This document shows, piece by piece, positions 22,270 to 33,459 of a stretch of 64,000 nt of DNA. The stretch lies in the NCBI GenBank assembly GCA_947311845.1, contig CAMZMU010000111.1:10421028-10485027 (forward strand), in the 5' to 3' direction. Positions within the stretch are counted from its first letter, which is position 1. Each line of letters begins with the position of its first letter. The notes beneath the pieces were generated by a model. It saw only the letters and a list, made by a program, of their open reading frames with translations, was not told where the DNA came from and made no database searches. Both the position numbers and the translations under genes were made by a program. The DNA is from Poa pratensis (lineage: Eukaryota > Streptophyta > Magnoliopsida > Poales > Poaceae).

Positions 22270-22700
22270 AGAATAATTAAGAAACTAACCACTGTAGTGT
22301 AGGGGGAGAGGAGGCGATGGCAGGGGAGGCGATTCGGCCGGTGTGGAGAAGGAGGAGGGCGAGCGGCGGCGGCACCCGGCCTGTAGCGCGAGGCGGGGAG
22401 GAGCGAGGCGGCGGAGCGTCTGGTGGTGGAGTAGGGCGCGGAGGCGCGCGACGGCGGGCGTCGGGAGAGGGCACCGGAGCACGTGTACGACGTGGGGATG
22501 CGACGGAGGGCGCGCGTCAGAGGGCGGCACCGGAGCACGGCGTGGAGGCGACGGCTGCGACGGCGGCACGGGAACGGCGTGGAGCAGGGCAGCCTGGCGA
22601 CGACGGCGTGGAGTAGGGGCAGCCTGGCGGCATCTCTCTGCTTCGTCTTCTCGGGCGCAACTGCGCAGAACGGACGAGCGGGCAGATCTAAAAAGCACTA
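22270..22700. other. GC-rich block in the CACTA element
   Basis: A sharply GC-rich ~400-bp island sits between AT-rich stretches, with open frames in several phases on both strands and no recognised domain. The imperfectly repeated 'ggcgtggag...' units suggest low-complexity sequence or a captured first-exon/promoter fragment. Confidence 0.4.
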
Positions 22701-22733
22701 AAAGGACCACGAACCGGGACTAAAGGGTCTTTA

Positions 22734-22823
22734 GTCGCGGTTGGTAACACCAACCGGGACTAAAGGGCCGCTGGGCCGAAGCCCAGCGGCCCTTTAGTCC
22801 CGGTTGGTGTTACCAACCGGGAC
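22734..22823. repeat. Near-perfect 43-bp inverted repeat (hairpin)
   Basis: Arms 22734-22776 and 22781-22823 are complementary with one mismatch around a 4-base loop (cgaa). Each arm contains the TTTAGTCCCGG motif and GGTTGGTaacACCAACC, itself a small palindrome. Confidence 0.9.
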
Positions 22824-23307
22824 AACTGGATTTTTTTTAAAAAAAATTCTAGTTTCTTTTTCTATTTCTATTATATACTTTGATTTACATGCTTTTTGAA
22901 TTGTTTTTTTGCTCTAGTTTCTTTTTTTATATATTTAATTTAAATGTTTCAATATTTCTAAAAATCATATCTTTTTCTTATTTCTTTTATATCCATTGAT
23001 TTAATTGTCTAAAAATTTGTAATAATTATCTCTTTATTTTAAAAACATCCCTTTAGTCCCGGTTGGTGTTACCAACCGGGACAACTGGCTTTCTAATTTT
23101 TGTTTCTAGTTTCTTTTTCTGTTTCTTTTGTATACTTTGATTTAAATGCTTTTTGAATTGTTTTTTTGCTCTAGTTTCTTTTTTATATATATTTAATTTA
23201 AATGTTTCAATATTTCTGAAAATCATATCCCTTTCTTATTTCTTTTATATCCATTGATTTAATTGTCTAAAAATTTGTAATAATTATCTCTTTATTTTAA
23301 AAACATT
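22789..23307. repeat. Tandem duplication of ~260 bp in the CACTA element
   Basis: Two direct copies (about 22789-23048 and 23049-23307) both begin CCCTTTAGTCCCGGTTGG and end near 'ctctttattttaaaaacat'. Small substitutions and indels separate them. Confidence 0.85.
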
Positions 23308-23710
23308 CTTAACAACATCTCCACACAGTTACATAAAAGGTTTAATACATTATTACACATCACTAACGGTTTTCATCACACAGTTATATTTCTACATAAA
23401 CGGACTTGCTGGCTCGGAGGCCGTAGGATTAGGGGGAACGGCGCAGGGGGGAGCCAGCCCCGTTCGCGGCCGCCTGGTTCTCGCGCGCATGTTTGCGGCG
23501 GGGGGCACGATGGGTTCGTTGCTAGGAATGGTGGATTAGGGTTTACCCCGTCGACGACAATACATATAGACCTCCAGGGCAGCGCTGGGGGAGGACACGT
23601 GGCCAGGGCAGCGATAGGGGAGGACACGTGACTGACACGAGTCGTGACCGCAAAGCCCGCCTTTAGTCCCGGTTGGTAACACCAATCCGGACTAAAGAAG
23701 CACATGGATC

Positions 23711-23790
23711 GTGTGTTTCTTTCAAGCGCTTGTGAGCCGTTGGATCAGGGGTGTGTTTCTTTCAAGCGCTTGTGAGCCGTTGGATCAGGG
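23711..23790 (+). repeat. Two tandem 40-bp units
   Basis: The unit starting gtgtgtttctttcaagcgct is repeated exactly at 23711 and 23751, with a partial third start at 23791. It lies next to another TTTAGTCCCGGTTGG copy at 23661. Confidence 0.9.
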
Positions 23791-24121
23791 GTGTATTTCT
23801 TTTGAGGGCAAAATCAGTGTTGGATCAGCCACATGACCCGATATATAGCCCCCCTCTCGAACATGTTCGGCACTCAGTGTAGTTCATTTGATATACAAAG
23901 CATTCGGATTCTCTGCATACGTCCAACGGTGCATTTAATATGTGGGCACTCACGAGCCACAGTTGGGCTGTATGCAGGGGAAACCGTGTGTTTTGTTGTA
24001 TCTACAAAATCCTTCAGTTCATCGACCGAATACAAAAGATTTCTTCTGAGTTTTCAGAACACAGTTACATAAAAGATTTCATAAATTATTACACATCACC
24101 AACAACATCCCTATCTAGTGT

Positions 24122-27100
24122 TCACTTTTTCTTCGTGTGTGTCCCTTTCTTCTGATTGCGCCGTAACCATGGACAATCTTCATCATTTAACTTGATGCTT
24201 GGGTCAGTGTTCACTTTGAAGGGCGGAATTTCATGAAACTTATCGTAATCTTCTGACATGTCTGTCTTGTCCTCCACTCCCACGATGTTCCTTTTCACTG
24301 AAAGAACTATGTGGCGCTTTGGCTCATCGTATGATGTATTCGCTTGCTTATCTTTTCTTTTTTTCGATCTGGTAGACATATCATTCACATAGAAAACCTG
24401 ACCCACGTCATTGGCTAGGACGAATGGTTCGGTGTCGTACCCAAGATTCTTGAGATCCACTATAGTCATTCCGTACTGCGGGTCAACATGTACCCCGCCT
24501 TGCAGGTTGAACCATTTGCACCAGAACAAAGGTACCTTGAAAGAAGATCCATAGTCAAGTTCGCATATCTGCTCTATGTAACCATAATATGTGTCCTTTT
24601 TCCATTGTTGTTTGTTGCATCAAAGCGGACACCACTGTTTTGGTTGGTGCTCTTTTTATCTTGGTCGGCCGTGTAAAATGTATTCTCATTTATCTCGTAC
24701 ACTTGAAAAGTCAATATAGTCGAAGATGGTGCTTTGGCCAACAAGTATAGCTGTTCTTTAACAGTGGTGTCATTAATGAGACATGTTGGCAACCACCCGC
24801 AGAAAGTCTTCACGTGTTCTTCTTCAATCCATTCTTCAGGCCTCTTCGGGTATTTGGAGCGTAAACTATTCTTGTGTTTCTTGATATACGGAGCCACCAA
24901 GCTGGAATTATGTAGAACTGTGTAGTGTGCTTGATTGAAAGAATCCGAGTCCTTACATATTACTGCTTTCTTTCCTAGCGTGCCTTTTCCATGCAGTCTC
25001 CCCTCATGGCGCAACTGAGGAACACCGATCGGCTTAAGGTCAGGAATAAAGTCAACACAAAATTCAATGACATCCTCTGTTCCATAGCCCTTGGAGATGC
25101 TTCCTTCTGGTCTAGCACGGTTATGAACGTATTTCTTTAAGACTCCCATGAACCTCTCAAAGGGGAACATGTTGTGTAGAAATACAGGACCAAGAACCTG
25201 AATCTCTTCGACTAGGTGGGAACATCAACTCGAAGCTGACAAGACATTGGACAACATCCTTCTGTAAACTTGGTAGAGTTTCTGGATTGATCACCTTTTG
25301 AGAAATTGCATTGAGGAATGCACATAGCTTCACAATGGGTACTCGAACATTGTCCGGCAGAAGCCCCCTCAATGCAACCGAAAGTAATTGTGTCATAATC
25401 ACGTGGCAGTCATGAGACTTTAGGTTTTGGAACTTTTGCTCTGTCATGTTTATTATTCCCTTTATATTTGACGAGAAGCCAGACGGGACCTTGATACTGC
25501 TCAGGACTTCAAAAAACATCTTCTTCTCTTCTTTGGTAAGAGCGTAGCTGTCAGGACCTTGATACTTATCTGGATCGTTGTATCTTTCGTCTTACCATAC
25601 ACGCCTAAGAAGTTTAGCAGGTTCACGCAAAGATTTTTCGTCACGTGCATCACGTCGATTGCAGAGTGAACCTCTAGGATTTTCCAATAGGGTAGCTCCC
25701 AAAATATAGAGCACTTCTTCCACATGGGTACGTGTCCATCAGCGTCATTCGGAACAGATTGTCCGCCAAGACTCTTTCCAAAGATTACTTTCAAATCCTT
25801 GACCATATCATATATAACATCCCTAGTAGGGCGAGTAGGCTTCGTCCGGTGATCTGCCTCACTTTTGAAATGCTTGCCTTTCTTTCTTACGGGGTGCTGT
25901 TTTGGAAGAAATCGACGATGCCCCGGGTACACATTTTTGTTCCCCAAATATATACTTTCAGTCTCACCTAAACAGTGCGTGCATGCATTGTATCCCTTGT
26001 TTGTCTGTCCTGAAATGTTACTAAGAGCAGGCCAATCATTGATGGTTACAAACAGCAACGCTCGTAGGTCAAATTCCTTTTGTTCGTGTTCATCCCACAC
26101 AGGTACACCTTCGTCACGCCACAACTGTAAAAGTTTTTCAACCAATGGACTCAGGTACACATCAATGTCGTTGCCGGGTTGCTTCGGGCCTTGGATGAGC
26201 ACTGACATCATAATGAACTTCCGCTTCATGCACAACCAAGGAGGAAGGTTATAGATACATAGAGTCACATGCCAGGTGCTATGACTGGAGCTCTGCTCTC
26301 CGAAAGGATTAAATCCATCTGTACTTAGACCAAATCTTAAGTTCCTTGCGTCATCTGAAAATGTCGGGAACTCTCTGTCGATTTTTCTCCACTGCGACCC
26401 ATCAGCGGGGTGTCTCAGCATCAAGTCTTTCTTACGATCTTTTTTGTCCCATCGCAACAACTTGGCATGCTCTTTGTTTTGGAACAAATATTTCAACCGT
26501 GGTATTATGGGAGCATACCACATCACCTTGGCAGGAACCCTCTTCCTGGGGCGCGGCTCGCCCTCAACATCACCAGGGTCATCTCGCCTGATCTTATACC
26601 GCGATGCACCGCATACCGGGCATGCATTCAAATTCTCGTACTCCTCACCGCGGTAGAGGATGCAGTCATTGATGCATGCATGTATCTTCTGCACCTCTAA
26701 TCCTAGAGGGCAGACAAGCTTCTTTGCTTCGTACGTACTGGGGGGCAATACGTTATCCCTTGGAAGCATCTTCTTTATTATTTTCAGCAAATTTTCAAAT
26801 CCCCTGTCAGATGTACCATTCTCTGCCTTCCATTGCAGCAATTCCAGTGTGGTACCAAGCTTTTTCTGGCCATCTTCGCAATTTGGGTACAATAATTTTT
26901 TGTGATCCTCTAACATGCTCTCCAACTTCAACCTCTCGTTTTCACTTCCGCTGTTTATCCGTGCATCAAGAATGGCCCGACCAAAATCATCATCGGGCTC
27001 ATCAACAATGGGCTCTTCTTCAGCTTCTTTGCTTCGTACGTAGGATAGTTGTCATTATCCTCTTCTTCTTCATTTTCTTCCATTATAACCCCTCTTTCTT

Positions 27101-27329
27101 CGTACTTGGTCCAACAATTATAACCGAACATGAAACCGGACTGCAACAGGTGGACGTGAATGGTTTTTGAGGTAGAGTAATCCTGCGTATTCTTGCAGAC
27201 ACTACATGGACAAGAAATAAAACCATTCGGCGGCTTGTTTTTCTCAGCCACACGGAGAAAACTATGCATGCCATTAATATAGTCGGGACAGCGTCGGTCA
27301 CTGTACATCCATTGCAGGCTCATCTGCAT
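24122..27329 (-). pseudogene. CACTA transposase (tnp2/Transposase_21 type), frameshifted
   Basis: Read right to left, the blocks are in normal family order: a transposase-associated N-terminal domain (27329 to ~27030: MYSDRRCPDYINGMHSF, CPCSVCKN); the tnp2 domain (~27020-25580: MLEDHKKLLYPNCEDG, CPVCGASRYK, FGLSTDGFNPFG, YNACTHCLG, IDVMHVTKNLC); a DUF4218-like block (~25560-25140: CHVIMTQLLSVALRGLLP, MFPFERFMGVLKKYVHNRARPEGS); and a DUF4216-like C-terminal block (~24600-24122: WFNLQGGVHVDPQYGMTIVDL). Frames change at about 27025, 25580, 25218 and 24570-24600, each with overlapping open frames, so small indels are likely. The protein would cut and rejoin the CACTA ends. The gene points leftwards, with its start about 860 bp from the right terminus. 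Confidence 0.88.
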
Positions 27330-27954
27330 TATATAAATATATCAAAAACCATTACACTACATCATGAATATATAATAGTGACCAAATTAATTAATACAAG
27401 TTCATCACATTAAAACCAAAATAGAGTAGTGCCCAAATGTAATACATAGTTCTCATAAAACATACATATAAAAAACATAAGAAAATTATACAAAAAATAA
27501 CTATGCATTTAAATCATGCAAGTAATTTTACTTTAAAATAAAAGATAAAAAAAGAGGCTCACCGAGGTGGCGCCGGTGTCGGGACGGCGCGGGCTATCGA
27601 CGGCGGTGAGGACGGGGACGGGACGACACTAAAACCCACAAATCATAAATTAATTTGAGCTCAAAATGCATATAAAAAATGAACTCCCTAACTTAGCCAT
27701 TTCATCAAACACCTAGCTAGCACTACAAAAATGAAATGAGCTAAACTGGCAATTAAATGAGCTAAAGTAGCAACGCCGGAAGAAATGATGAAGTTGCTAA
27801 CCCTTGAATAGATGGGGTGCCTTCAATCTTCACAAATGGTGAAAAAAATTGGGGATTAACTCGAGCTCGGGAGAGGAAACGAAGGAGAAAAATGGTGAAG
27901 TTTCGAGCAGGGAAAATGGAGAGGAGCCGGGGTGGAAGAAGATGATATAGGGGG
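27330..27954. other. CACTA 5' region upstream of the transposase
   Basis: AT-rich sequence (27330-27560) precedes a short GC-rich patch (27560-27640). A promoter for the leftward transposase would be expected here. No domain or further repeat was recognised. Confidence 0.4.
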
Positions 27955-28140
27955 ACCTTTAGTCCCGGTTCGTGTGGTGCTCGCGCTGGTCCCCGCCTCT
28001 GCGGCTGCATGCCGCGACCCTTTAGTCCCGGTTCGTAACAAGAACCGGGACTAAAGGTTCCTAAAGAACCGGGACTGTTGCCCTCGGGCGCCCTGGCCGT
28101 TCGAACCGGGACTAATGGCCCCATTAGTCCCGGTTCTAAT
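27955..28140. repeat. Right subterminal repeats of the CACTA element
   Basis: Direct and inverted copies of TTTAGTCCCGGTT and AACCGGGACTAA occur at about 27958, 28020, 28042, 28066, 28104 and 28121. They mirror the left subterminal region, and 28120 onward leads into the right TIR. Confidence 0.75.
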
Positions 28141-28254
28141 TATGGCCCGGACAAATGGGCCAAACGGAAGCCCTGTTTTCTACTAGTTTTAGAGCACCTC
28201 CAGTACGTCCCAATAGCGCTCGTATGCATTCCAGACGAAAATCTCACCCACAAA

Positions 28255-29050
28255 GGGTGTGTTTGGTTCAGCTGTGGATTGCAAAAAACCTGTTGTAAAC
28301 TGTGAGTTGTGAAAAATCTGCTGTGAGGTGAGAACTGCGGCAAAGCTGAAAGTTGTTTGGCTGAAACAACTGTAAAACTGTGATTTTTTATGCAATTTAT
28401 CTATAATACCCAAAAACCGTGGGAGAGTCGTTGGACGGAATTTCTCACCGGAGTTCGTCTAGCCCCGTCGACCACCTAGGTATCGTCTCCAGCCACCTCG
28501 CTCCTGGTCGTACATCGGAGCATTGCCGAAGTTGGTCGAAACCTCGTCAGATTTGCCGGAGTTCGCCACGCCTCGTTGGACCACCGCGTTGGACCGTCTC
28601 CTACAACTTTGATTATCACCGGACACTCACCGGAGTTGGTCAGACTTCACCGGAGATAGGGAAAGACACACCGGAGCCGCGCTCGACTGCCTCCGGCCAC
28701 CTTGCTATCGCCGGACCCTCGCCGGAGTTGGCCAGACCTTCCGAACATGGCCAAAACCTCGCCGGAAATCATCAAAACCATCAGGGAACCTTTCCGGACC
28801 TCGCGGTAGCTGCCCGGACCTTGCCGGAACCCTCCGACGGCGTCCATGTCTTTGCACGTCGACCCGTAGGCCAGCGAGGTCATAGATTATTGGTTTTCAC
28901 CGCAGCAAAAGCAGGGGTAGAGCTGCTGTGAAAATAACACTAGGAGAATCAGCTAGCTTTCAAAAATCTGCTGTGGGAAAAAATCCGTTTGGTGAGCTTT
29001 TAACTTTTCTACAGCAGAAGCAGGTTGGGAAAGCAGAACCAAACGAACCC
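28255..29050. mobile_element. TIR element, possibly Harbinger-like, with internal minisatellite
   Basis: The left end GGGTGTGTTTGGTTC (28255) is an imperfect inverted match to the right end GAACCAAACGAACCC (ending 29050). Flanking triplets are AAA and TAA, so a TAA-type duplication is possible but not exact. The centre (about 28430-28840) is a degenerate array of 'caccggagtt' and 'cgccgga' units with no recognisable coding content. Confidence 0.5.
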
Positions 29051-29368
29051 TAAATCTCCCTATACCCTCGTTATGTCCGTCCCAACCCAATAATCTGTTC
29101 GATGCTACCAGGCCGATTCTGACCCATTGGGAGCGGCTTGGTAACGCCGGACGAAACCGTGGGCGTTGCCAGGCAGGATATCAGACAGGTGGACCAGCGC
29201 TACCATAGAGACATCGCATAGTCAACCTAATTAATCGCAGTCCTCGACTGGCCGGTTGCCTGCATTGAAGGCAGTGTTCGGTTCCCAAGCGGGGGGCACC
29301 GAGCCGTTGCATCGCCCCTTTAGTTTCCCCACGCGATGAGCTCGTGAATTCCCCACACGTCAGCGTTA

Positions 29369-30082
29369 ATGCTTGCGCCTACTCGCGTAACTCCGGCCTC
29401 GCGGGCGTCGAGCCCTCCTGCACATTCCAACGTCTCCCTCTCTCTCCCTCGCCACCGAATAGAAAACCCTAGCCTAGCCACGCGGGCATACGGGCGGAGC
29501 GGCGGCAAACGGCTCCGAGCCACAAACGCTGACTGTCGATTAGGCGTCAGAGCTGCGCGACAACGGGTACACCGTGCCACCGGACACGTTGTCCGGTCAC
29601 GTGGGTGCTCCGCGGGACCCCGGCCCGTCCCGCCGGCCCCAACCCTGACGAGCCGCAGCTGGGGCACGATCGTCACACAATACTATTGGGAGGAGCTCAC
29701 CAACGAGCAGCGGGCCGATCCACGGTGGTGGCAGCAAAGCAACCTCGACCACTAGACCGAGGTCTTCCGGTGCTGCCGCAAGGAGGAGATAATTCGCTGG
29801 GACGGCCCTGGGGCGCTGCCATTGGACAAGAACGTTGTGTGGCGCGAGACGTTCTAGGTCGTGCCAGGGCGCATGCTGCCCACCGCTATGGAGCAGATCG
29901 CGCAACGGCCCATTGCTTGCGCCTCCTCCATCCTCTGCGAACCGCTGGGCGCCGAGAACGACGTCCCATTTGTCATCCTCGTCACGAGCCGTACACCCCG
30001 CCGACGTGACGCGCGAGCGGCATCATCATCTTCGAGCGCGCGTCTCCAAGCCGTTCTCCGCGCCCGCCGACAAAGAATCTGA
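29369..30082 (+). pseudogene. Decayed coding remnant, product unrecognised
   Basis: One frame stays open from 29369 to 30082 except for two TAG stops at 29753-29755 and 29855-29857. The part around 29675-29960 looks protein-like (YYWEELTNEQRADPRWW, then WDGPGALPLDKNVVW, then ASSILCEPLGAENDVPFVI). The preceding part is rich in Arg/Ala/Pro and less convincing. I do not recognise the family. The stops are both amber in one frame, which fits a gene remnant carried by an old repeat. Confidence 0.35.
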
Positions 30083-31043
30083 AGCCGGAGACGACGGAGG
30101 TGGACGCCATTCTCCGGGCATACATTTACTACACATAGAAATAACTGGATTAGTGCATGTTACGTTCTGGCTTCTGCGTCTCGGGTTGGTCAGTACGTAG
30201 ATTCCCCCTGAAACATGTACACGGGTTGCTGGCATAGCCGCATGGTACTATGCTACGTCAGTACGTCCTACATATAGGCTATATATACAGTAGCTCCTCA
30301 ATATCTGGGCAGAAAATGAGCCCGATTGTTAACGACTGCCCACGGGCCACGGGTACTCTACCCAGAGAAACGTCACGAGTGCGCCTAGCTCCATGCATTC
30401 GCTCAGTACCATTTGGCTGAGCTGAGCCGTAGGCAAGTCCAAGCTAGCGGTCGCACAGCCTCCTGCACAGGTATGCATGCATGCAGTATCGCACGGGCAC
30501 TACTCTCATTCGGTTCTTCTCCCCAGCTAGGACCATACGTGATCGAGCTTCCTTCGGTGACATGCAGGCGTATGTACGGGGTACCTTCACAACTGTATGG
30601 ACTTGAAGGCGGGGAGACCGTCGGTACCGTATTCATCCATACGTCACGCTGTGGCTGCATGCACATCGACCGCCTTTCTATCTTCATGTGTCGTCGTCGT
30701 CTATCTCGGCGTATGTGGAGAGTTTTACCTCACTGTAGATAATATATGGCGATTTTGCTTGTAAGGCAAGACAAAGAGACAGTATAAGTAAACAAGGAAA
30801 CGATTAAGTTCATGAGGATTTTATTGCTTGGCACTCTTAGGATCCGAATATCTTAGAGCCTTTCCAAACAGCTTTCCCTACACAACAACTTTCCCTCCAC
30901 AGCACCACAGCCAGCCACAACCCAAACAAACACCCCATAAAACAGAAGGACATGTTCAACACAGATCGGACAAATTCAGCAAGACACACAGACAAGTTCA
31001 ACAAAATATAGACGACAAATAGACGGAGAGACGAGAGAGGATC
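30083..31043. other. No recognised gene
   Basis: A TATA-like 'gctatatatacag' lies near 30279. A plus-strand open frame of 109 codons (30413-30742) has no recognised domain. The 30860-30950 part is a C/A-rich stretch ('acagctttccctacac') like the ends of some class II repeats. Confidence 0.3.
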
Positions 31044-31212
31044 TCACTTTGGATCCCTTTCCTTCCCCTTTTCATCTCCAGTGTCGGGGTGGTAGTACTT
31101 CTCGAAGACGGCTTAGGGCTTGGATGAGGCGACATCGCCGCTATCGCCATATTCGTCACTGGAGGGGCGCCCGACAAGGATCTTGACGACGCGGGCCTGG
31201 TATTTCGCAAGG
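31044..31212 (-). pseudogene. Short coding-like tail with one in-frame stop, unrecognised
   Basis: On the minus strand a frame runs with good codon character from about 31212 (AKYQARVVKILVGRPSSDEY) to a TGA at 31046-31044, ending in charged residues (YYHPDTGDEKGKERDP). A single TAA lies in the middle, near 31114. It looks like the C-terminal end of a small protein gene, possibly captured by a repeat. No family is assigned. Confidence 0.3.
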
Positions 31213-33440
31213 CGGAGGGGATATATTGGATTCAGCAGGTTTCTTTCGCCGCTTCTCGCTCCGATAGCGCGATGGCTGATGTCTACTACACACTTCTATT
31301 TTTGTATACTTTTGTTGGGCCTCCAAGCAGAGAGACTTCTAGGACGGGAGAAATTTTCGTCAAGTGGATGATGTAAAGTTTATCAATCCGTAGTACATGT
31401 AGGTTGAAAGTAATTTCTATCTAACAACCCTGCAATCAAGATACCATAAGAGTTTCTTGTATCCCAACACATGTAATACAATTGTTAATTGTATATGTGC
31501 ACTAGTTTGGCAAAAAGATGATGATAGTTGTGTAATCATGATGTAATCTCATTGTTTTAGTATATTCAATCCAACATAGAGCAATCTCATATAAGGAGCA
31601 AGATCTAATCACATACATAGATGATAAGAGGGGAGAAACATCACATAATTCAACTCCATTAACAAAACCCGTGATCATAGTCAAGATTAGTAACTTACAT
31701 CATGATAGAGAGAGATACAACACATAGCTATTATCATATACTGTCAGCCCCGAGGGAGGATTACTCACACATCACCATGGGGAGCAACAAAGTTGATGAA
31801 GATGGCTCCTAGGGTGCGTCCCTGTTCTAGCAGTGTGACAAAACAGGGTTCCAAATTAGGTCTTCCCGGATCAAGACCTTGGGGCTGCTGAGCTAGAAAA
31901 TAATCTTCGTCCCCAGTAGTTTTAGGTCAAAACAAATTTATAGGCGTCGAGAGGCAATCGGACCGAGACACGAGGTGGAGGCGCACCCTCTTGTCCCACC
32001 CCTGAGCCACGAGTCGGCTGTGGGGGCCCGCTCAGTTGCCTCCGGAGCCATTGTTTGTCTCCGTAAATAGTGATTTTCTGCGAAGCAAAAAACATGAAGA
32101 AAACAACAAGTGACTTTAGGTACCGAATTAATAAGTTAGTCTGGAAAAATAAATAAAACCATAGGTGCATATGCAGTCTTAGATTTTAGGGTTTCTACTG
32201 AACTACAAAATAAAATACGGTCAAATCACCTATGCTTAGCACTAATATCAAGATTGCTTCCAACACACATATAGGTTTGACTCATGCTCTTATTATGAAA
32301 CCAAAGGTTAAAATCGAAAAAAATAATGATTGTTGGTGAGTTTGATGTGGTGATGTCCAAGTGTACCGAGGTGCCTAGAGCAAGGACAGACTAGGAGATT
32401 GGGGGAACAACAAGAAAAAGAAAAAAGTAAGAGAAAAAACAAAACAAAAGCAGTGACAGAAGGGTGGAGGCCGGATTAAAAATTAAGGAGAGCCACATGG
32501 TAATTCTTGACTAGGGTGGCTGGGTGGGGGAGGGGGGACATGTTATTTTTCTATGTATCATGCCATAGGTTGGCCAAGGCACATGCTGGTCCCCCTAGCT
32601 CCGCCACTGCACATGTGGGTACTTTGTGGCAAATTTTTATTCAGGGCACGCACCATTTTGCATGATCTGTTTTCGCGAAACCGAACCATACCATAAAACA
32701 GTTTAAGATTTACAATAAACTGCTTTTGCGATATGCTTTTTGTGGAATCTGCTAAAAATGCTACATCCCGCATCATTCATCGACTCCTGAAAACATTTGA
32801 TCGCCGATTCGCTTTGGGAAGAAACATTGTAAAGTTATATACCAATCTGCTGTGTGTCGAGCTGGAGCACTGCCCATCCAGAATCCATGGCCGGGACACG
32901 CAGAGTGAGACGCGGGGAGTCATGTTCCCGCGCGAGGAGGGAATTTGGTCGCTTGGTTTTATGCAGCGCAATTATGCCGACTGGTTTGGATTTTACCTGC
33001 TGGTGAGACCGCCCGGTGGTTGCAAAGGAATATGAACATCATATGCATGGTGCCGTGTTCTCTTTCTCCGTGCCGGGCCCGCGCTCTGTAGCGTGTACTA
33101 CTCTAAGCTGAGATTCTTTCCACCATTTTGGTTGCTTTCTTTCGACTTGGAAAGTCGAGGCTTTACTTGTTGACCGTGGATTGAATTAGGGTTTTTCAGA
33201 AGTGAACCTATCCGTGTGCATAGTGATCTAGTGTATTCTTTAAATATGAATTTATTTGATGTATATGTATGTACTGGCGTGCACGTCACTCATGCGTGGA
33301 GTACTACAGTTTGGCTTATTCGTAGTGGTAGGGCATAAGCTTCACCCCATGCATGCATGACCACTGAATTTAGGAGATAATAACCAGAAAGAGATAACCA
33401 GAGATTCGTCCTAGTAGGACATCGCTCGATCGAGCCCTAC
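31213..33440. other. Repeat-like DNA without recognised genes
   Basis: Between about 31540 and 31900 the text resembles noncoding parts of Triticeae retrotransposons, but no ends were found. An open frame at 32733-33035 (plus) carries no known domain. The tail 'ctagctccgccactgc' near 32597 resembles ends of old repeats. No TIR pairs or LTR pairs could be shown. Confidence 0.3.
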
Positions 33441-33459
33441 GTACTGTATAACCACCCAT

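Larger units (their letters stand above)
6600..28188 (-). mobile_element. CACTA (En/Spm) transposon, split by a nested Gypsy element
   Basis: The left terminus is CACTAGTAGAAAAC at 6600; the right terminus is its near-complement GTTTTCTACTAGT ending at 28188, where the outermost base is T instead of G. The 3-bp target duplication TTA is present on both sides (6597-6599 and 28189-28191), as expected for CACTA. Subterminal copies of TTTAGTCCCGGTT occur near both ends. Subtracting the nested 14.35-kb Gypsy element and its duplicated 5 bases leaves about 7.2 kb. A tnp2-type transposase lies on the minus strand (27329-24122) but is frameshifted. The mutated right end and the broken transposase suggest it is no longer autonomous. 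Confidence 0.88.

Noticed and set aside
22277..22723. GC-rich overlapping frames in the CACTA element
   Set aside because: Open on both strands and rich in Arg/Ala/Pro only because of base composition.
28419..28931. 170-codon plus-strand frame
   Set aside because: It coincides with a degenerate minisatellite ('ccggagtt' units) inside a TIR element; repeat-driven frame.
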